A stretch of 21,003 bases of DNA from a virus: positions 1 to 21,003 of IMG/VR virus record IMGVR_UViG_3300028008_000138; one strand, written 5' to 3'. A program made the translations under genes and the position numbers. How positions within the stretch are numbered: position 1 is the stretch's first letter; each line of letters opens with the position of its first letter. Shown here piece by piece: positions 19,468 to 21,003 of this stretch. The notes under the pieces are model-generated. The model searched no databases. It was not told the DNA's origin and saw only the letters and a program-made list of their open reading frames with translations.

Positions 19468-19693
19468 TTACTTGGACGCGCATGAGGTGGCTGCACTTGT
19501 AGGGTGTCTGCCAGGTAGCAAAGCATGCATGCGCCGCTGGCTGGATCGTAATAATTGGCCATACGAATGCAACCGCGTTGGTTTTCCATTGGTATCGCGT
19601 GCCTATCACGATGCGCGCCTGGCTGGCGCTTCTGTGGATGTGGCGCAGGCCGAGCAACGCGTCGAGCCGAACTTCGCGGCGCTGCTGGCATGA
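19457..19693 (+). CDS. DUF4224-family protein preceding the integrase
   Basis: A 78-aa protein: YLDAHEVAALVGCLPGSKACMRRWLDRNNWPYECNRVGFPLV..., ending VEPNFAALLA. It matches the DUF4224 layout (helical N-terminal part with a W-P-x-E segment, then R-AYHDARL, then P-NF). Such proteins are commonly encoded just before phage integrases; a role in excision or regulating int is suggested by position. I chose the third of three consecutive ATGs because GGGAG lies 6 nt upstream. It overlaps int by ATGA. Confidence 0.82.
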   Translation: MKSNYLDAHEVAALVGCLPGSKACMRRWLDRNNWPYECNRVGFPLVSRAYHDARLAGASVDVAQAEQRVEPNFAALLA

Positions 19694-20802
19694 TCGGCCG
19701 TCGCAAGACTCCGGACGGCCTGCCGTTCCGCCTGTATGTGACCAAGGGAAAGTTCAAGGTCCGCTACTTCTACAAGCTGCCAGGCGGCAAGCTGGCGTTC
19801 AGCCTCACCGCGCGCGCCAACAATGCCGCTGAGGTGGCCGCCGTGCGCAAGGATGCCATTGGCCGAGCCGAAATCCTGAATGGGCATGCGGCTGCGCCCG
19901 GCACCGTTGGCGCGCTCATCACCGCCTATTTCCGCTGGCAGGACAAGATGCCGCGCGATAGCGAGGACCGGAAGGCCGAAGGAACGCTGATCGAGAACAA
20001 GCGCGAGAAGAAGAACCTGGAGAAGGTGTTCGGCTTGATGGCGCCGCAGGACATCCGCCCCAAGGATGTCTATGGCTACCTGGCCGCGCGCGCCGCGCAG
20101 GGGGCACCGGCCAAGGCCAACAAGGAAATCGCCCTGCTGTCGGCGATTCTGGAATATGGGCGCCGCCTGGGCCAGCTGGAAGTGAACCCATGCCGCGACA
20201 TCCGCTACAACAAGACTCGGCCCAGCACCAAGTTCGTGGAGTGGTCTCACGTGGAGTTTGCTATAGCAGAGGCTCGTCGCCGGGGCGGTAGTTATCTGGT
20301 CTGCGCGCTGTGCGTCATGGCCGCCTACCTGACCGTCAGCCGGCCTACCGAGATGCGCATGCTGACGCGGCAGAGCGAGTCGCCGGAAGGGCTGCGCATC
20401 GCCGTGGGCAAACGCAAGGCAGGCCAGGCCCAGAAACACAAGCTGATCGAGTGGTCTCCGGAGTTGCGCGCAGTGATTGATGAGGCCAAGACGCTGCAGC
20501 GCACCGCAAGCATCTACCTTTTCGGCAATGCCGAAGGCCAGCCATACACCCGCAGCGGCTGGAACACGATCTGGACACGCCTGATGGTCTACTGCGAGGA
20601 ACTGGCCAAGGAGGAAGGCAAGACGTTCGAGCGGTTTACCCTGGCCAACATGCGGCCTACGTCGATCACAGACCGCCTGGACTCCAACGATGAGACCACG
20701 CGCACCGGTGAGGCCAGCGGACACGCCGACGGCAGAATGGTAGCGAAGGTCTACGACCGGCGCACCGTGAAGCGATCAAAGGCCACGCCGATTAAGGGCT
20801 GA
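19690..20802 (+). CDS. int: Tyrosine-family phage integrase
   Basis: A 370-aa site-specific recombinase. Residues 1-65 are the arm-binding type N-terminus and 70-165 the core-binding domain. The catalytic domain begins near 185, with R218 in TVSRPTEMR, a beta-hairpin Lys in KRKAGQAQKHK, box II R322 in LANMRPT, H345 in SGHADGR and nucleophile Y355 in KVYDRR. The usual first His of HxxR is Ala (A319). The gene reads toward the tRNA-His fragment about 105 bp downstream, the attachment site it presumably recognises. The start overlaps the DUF4224 stop, so int seems expressed from the long rightward operon. Confidence 0.93.
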   Translation: MIGRRKTPDGLPFRLYVTKGKFKVRYFYKLPGGKLAFSLTARANNAAEVAAVRKDAIGRAEILNGHAAAPGTVGALITAYFRWQDKMPRDSEDRKAEGTLIENKREKKNLEKVFGLMAPQDIRPKDVYGYLAARAAQGAPAKANKEIALLSAILEYGRRLGQLEVNPCRDIRYNKTRPSTKFVEWSHVEFAIAEARRRGGSYLVCALCVMAAYLTVSRPTEMRMLTRQSESPEGLRIAVGKRKAGQAQKHKLIEWSPELRAVIDEAKTLQRTASIYLFGNAEGQPYTRSGWNTIWTRLMVYCEELAKEEGKTFERFTLANMRPTSITDRLDSNDETTRTGEASGHADGRMVAKVYDRRTVKRSKATPIKG

Positions 20803-20807
20803 TTTTC

Positions 20808-20867
20808 CGGGAACATGCCGTAAACAAGCGCGGCAGTATGCGGTTTTGCCGAATGCGTATGTTCCCG
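20808..20867. repeat. 9-bp inverted repeat downstream of int; part of a candidate integrase arm region
   Basis: CGGGAACAT at 20808-20816 and ATGTTCCCG at 20859-20867 are exact inverted copies. The hexamer ATGTTC recurs at 20896-20901. No T-tract follows, so a terminator is unlikely. The repeats may be arm-type integrase or excisionase sites. Confidence 0.5.
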
Positions 20868-20880
20868 CAATATCGGCCAA

Positions 20881-20907
20881 GTTGTTGATTTTCTTATGTT
20901 CAACAAC
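20881..20907. repeat. 8-bp inverted repeat abutting the tRNA-His fragment
   Basis: GTTGTTGA (20881-20888) and TCAACAAC (20900-20907) are exact inverted copies around an 11-nt loop. The last base is also the first base of the tRNA anticodon stem. It may be a core or arm binding site at the phage side of the attachment site. Confidence 0.55.
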
Positions 20908-20956
20908 AGGATTGTGATTCCTGTCGTCGTGGGTTCGAGTCCCATCAGCCACCCCA
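20907..20956 (+). other. Prophage attachment site: 3' part of tRNA-His (GTG anticodon) without its 5' half
   Basis: The anticodon stem CAGGA/TCCTG (20907-20911, 20919-20923) closes the loop TTGTGAT with anticodon GTG. It is followed by a TCGTC variable region, T arm GTGGG-TTCGAGT-CCCAT, acceptor strand CAGCCAC, the His-specific discriminator C and an encoded CCA (20954-20956). Upstream sequence does not supply a D arm or 5' acceptor strand. This is therefore the displaced host copy left by integration, not an intact tRNA. The intact gene should be at the other prophage end. Confidence 0.9.
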
Positions 20957-20967
20957 AAGATTCAAGC

Positions 20968-21003
20968 AAAAAGCCCGGTCCTGGTGACCGGGCTTTTTGT
21001 TTT
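20968..21003 (+). terminator. Rho-independent terminator after the tRNA-His fragment (host sequence)
   Basis: A 13-bp stem AAAAAGCCCGGTC/GACCGGGCTTTTT with a CTGGT loop and a following T-rich run. It lies 12 bp after the CCA. It most likely terminated the original tRNA-His transcript before integration separated them, and now also stops transcripts coming from int. Confidence 0.88.

Larger units (their letters stand above)
1..20956. mobile_element. Temperate phage (prophage), right-hand part including one attachment end
   Basis: The whole window up to the tRNA-His fragment is phage: terminase, replication helicase, RuvC-like resolvase, Cro/CI switch, RecT/exonuclease and a tyrosine integrase next to a 3' tRNA fragment. 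The element continues beyond the left edge, because the large terminase is cut there and no structural or lysis genes are present. Two long divergent operons flank the cI lysogeny block. No obvious pseudogene or transposon interrupts the core genes, so the prophage could be functional, but this cannot be judged without the rest. Confidence 0.93.

Noticed and set aside
19606-20724. A 372-aa minus-strand open frame
   Set aside because: It is antisense to the integrase, whose catalytic residues are visible. GC-rich third positions on the plus strand explain the open minus frame.
20808-20867. Inverted repeat as the int terminator
   Set aside because: The loop is about 42 nt and no T-tract follows. 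The real terminator lies after the tRNA fragment.
20907-20956. Functional tRNA-His gene
   Set aside because: The 5' acceptor strand and D arm are absent upstream, so only the 3' part is present.
1-21003. CRISPR array or insertion sequence
   Set aside because: No regularly spaced direct repeats and no transposase-like frame with flanking inverted repeats were seen.

Overview
The window is the right-hand part of a temperate phage genome (prophage), with the chromosomal junction at its right end. Overall composition is GC-rich. The integration target is a tRNA-His gene of proteobacterial type. Together with the gene content (CII/YdaT-like and Cro/YdaS-like regulators, DUF1376 replication protein, RecT plus YqaJ-type exonuclease, DUF4224 protein next to integrase), this suggests a Burkholderiales-type betaproteobacterial host. 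That host assignment is inference. No head, tail or lysis gene lies in the window; they presumably lie beyond the left edge.

Left arm (1-8038, minus strand) is the early-lytic operon read right to left. It starts with a Cro-like repressor, then a CII/YdaT-like regulator, an unknown 158-aa protein, an HNH-AP2 endonuclease, a DUF1376 (YdaU-like) replication protein, a 118-aa unknown, a DnaB/Twinkle-type helicase and a RuvC-like resolvase. After these come a winged-helix protein, several tiny genes, a zinc-finger protein, a proteasome-like Ntn hydrolase, an HTH protein ending in a beta-clamp-like motif, a small-terminase-like protein and the large terminase, which is cut by the window edge. Most neighbours are coupled by ATGA, TGATG or TAATG overlaps. 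Two small plus-strand ORFs (7220-7789) lie antisense inside this operon.

Switch region (8039-8131): a good minus-strand promoter, TTGACT-17-TAACAT, lies among three copies of a 14-bp palindrome (TTAGGCATTCCTTA type). The S24-type CI repressor gene starts at 8131 on the plus strand. Downstream of cI are a lipoprotein and a protein with a HEPN-like RX4H motif. These are probable lysogenic-conversion genes, closed by a rho-independent terminator at 10245-10268.

Right arm (10270-20802, plus strand): a second promoter, TTGACA-16-TAATAC, carries three more copies of the same palindrome. It begins a roughly 10-kb array of tightly packed genes: small unknowns and membrane peptides, RecT, YqaJ-type exonuclease, a gene-free and hairpin-rich 379-bp interval (14073-14451), a long accessory cassette (Ea22-like, Lar-like, DUF551, several small zinc-binding candidates), a DUF4224 protein and a tyrosine integrase.

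Right end: beyond the integrase are inverted repeats, then the 3' part of a tRNA-His gene (anticodon arm to CCA) without its 5' half, then that tRNA's own terminator. This is the displaced end of the attachment site. The intact tRNA-His should lie at the far left end of the prophage, outside the window. CI bound to the two operator arrays would silence the leftward (cro, replication, terminase) and rightward (recombination, accessory, int) operons together.
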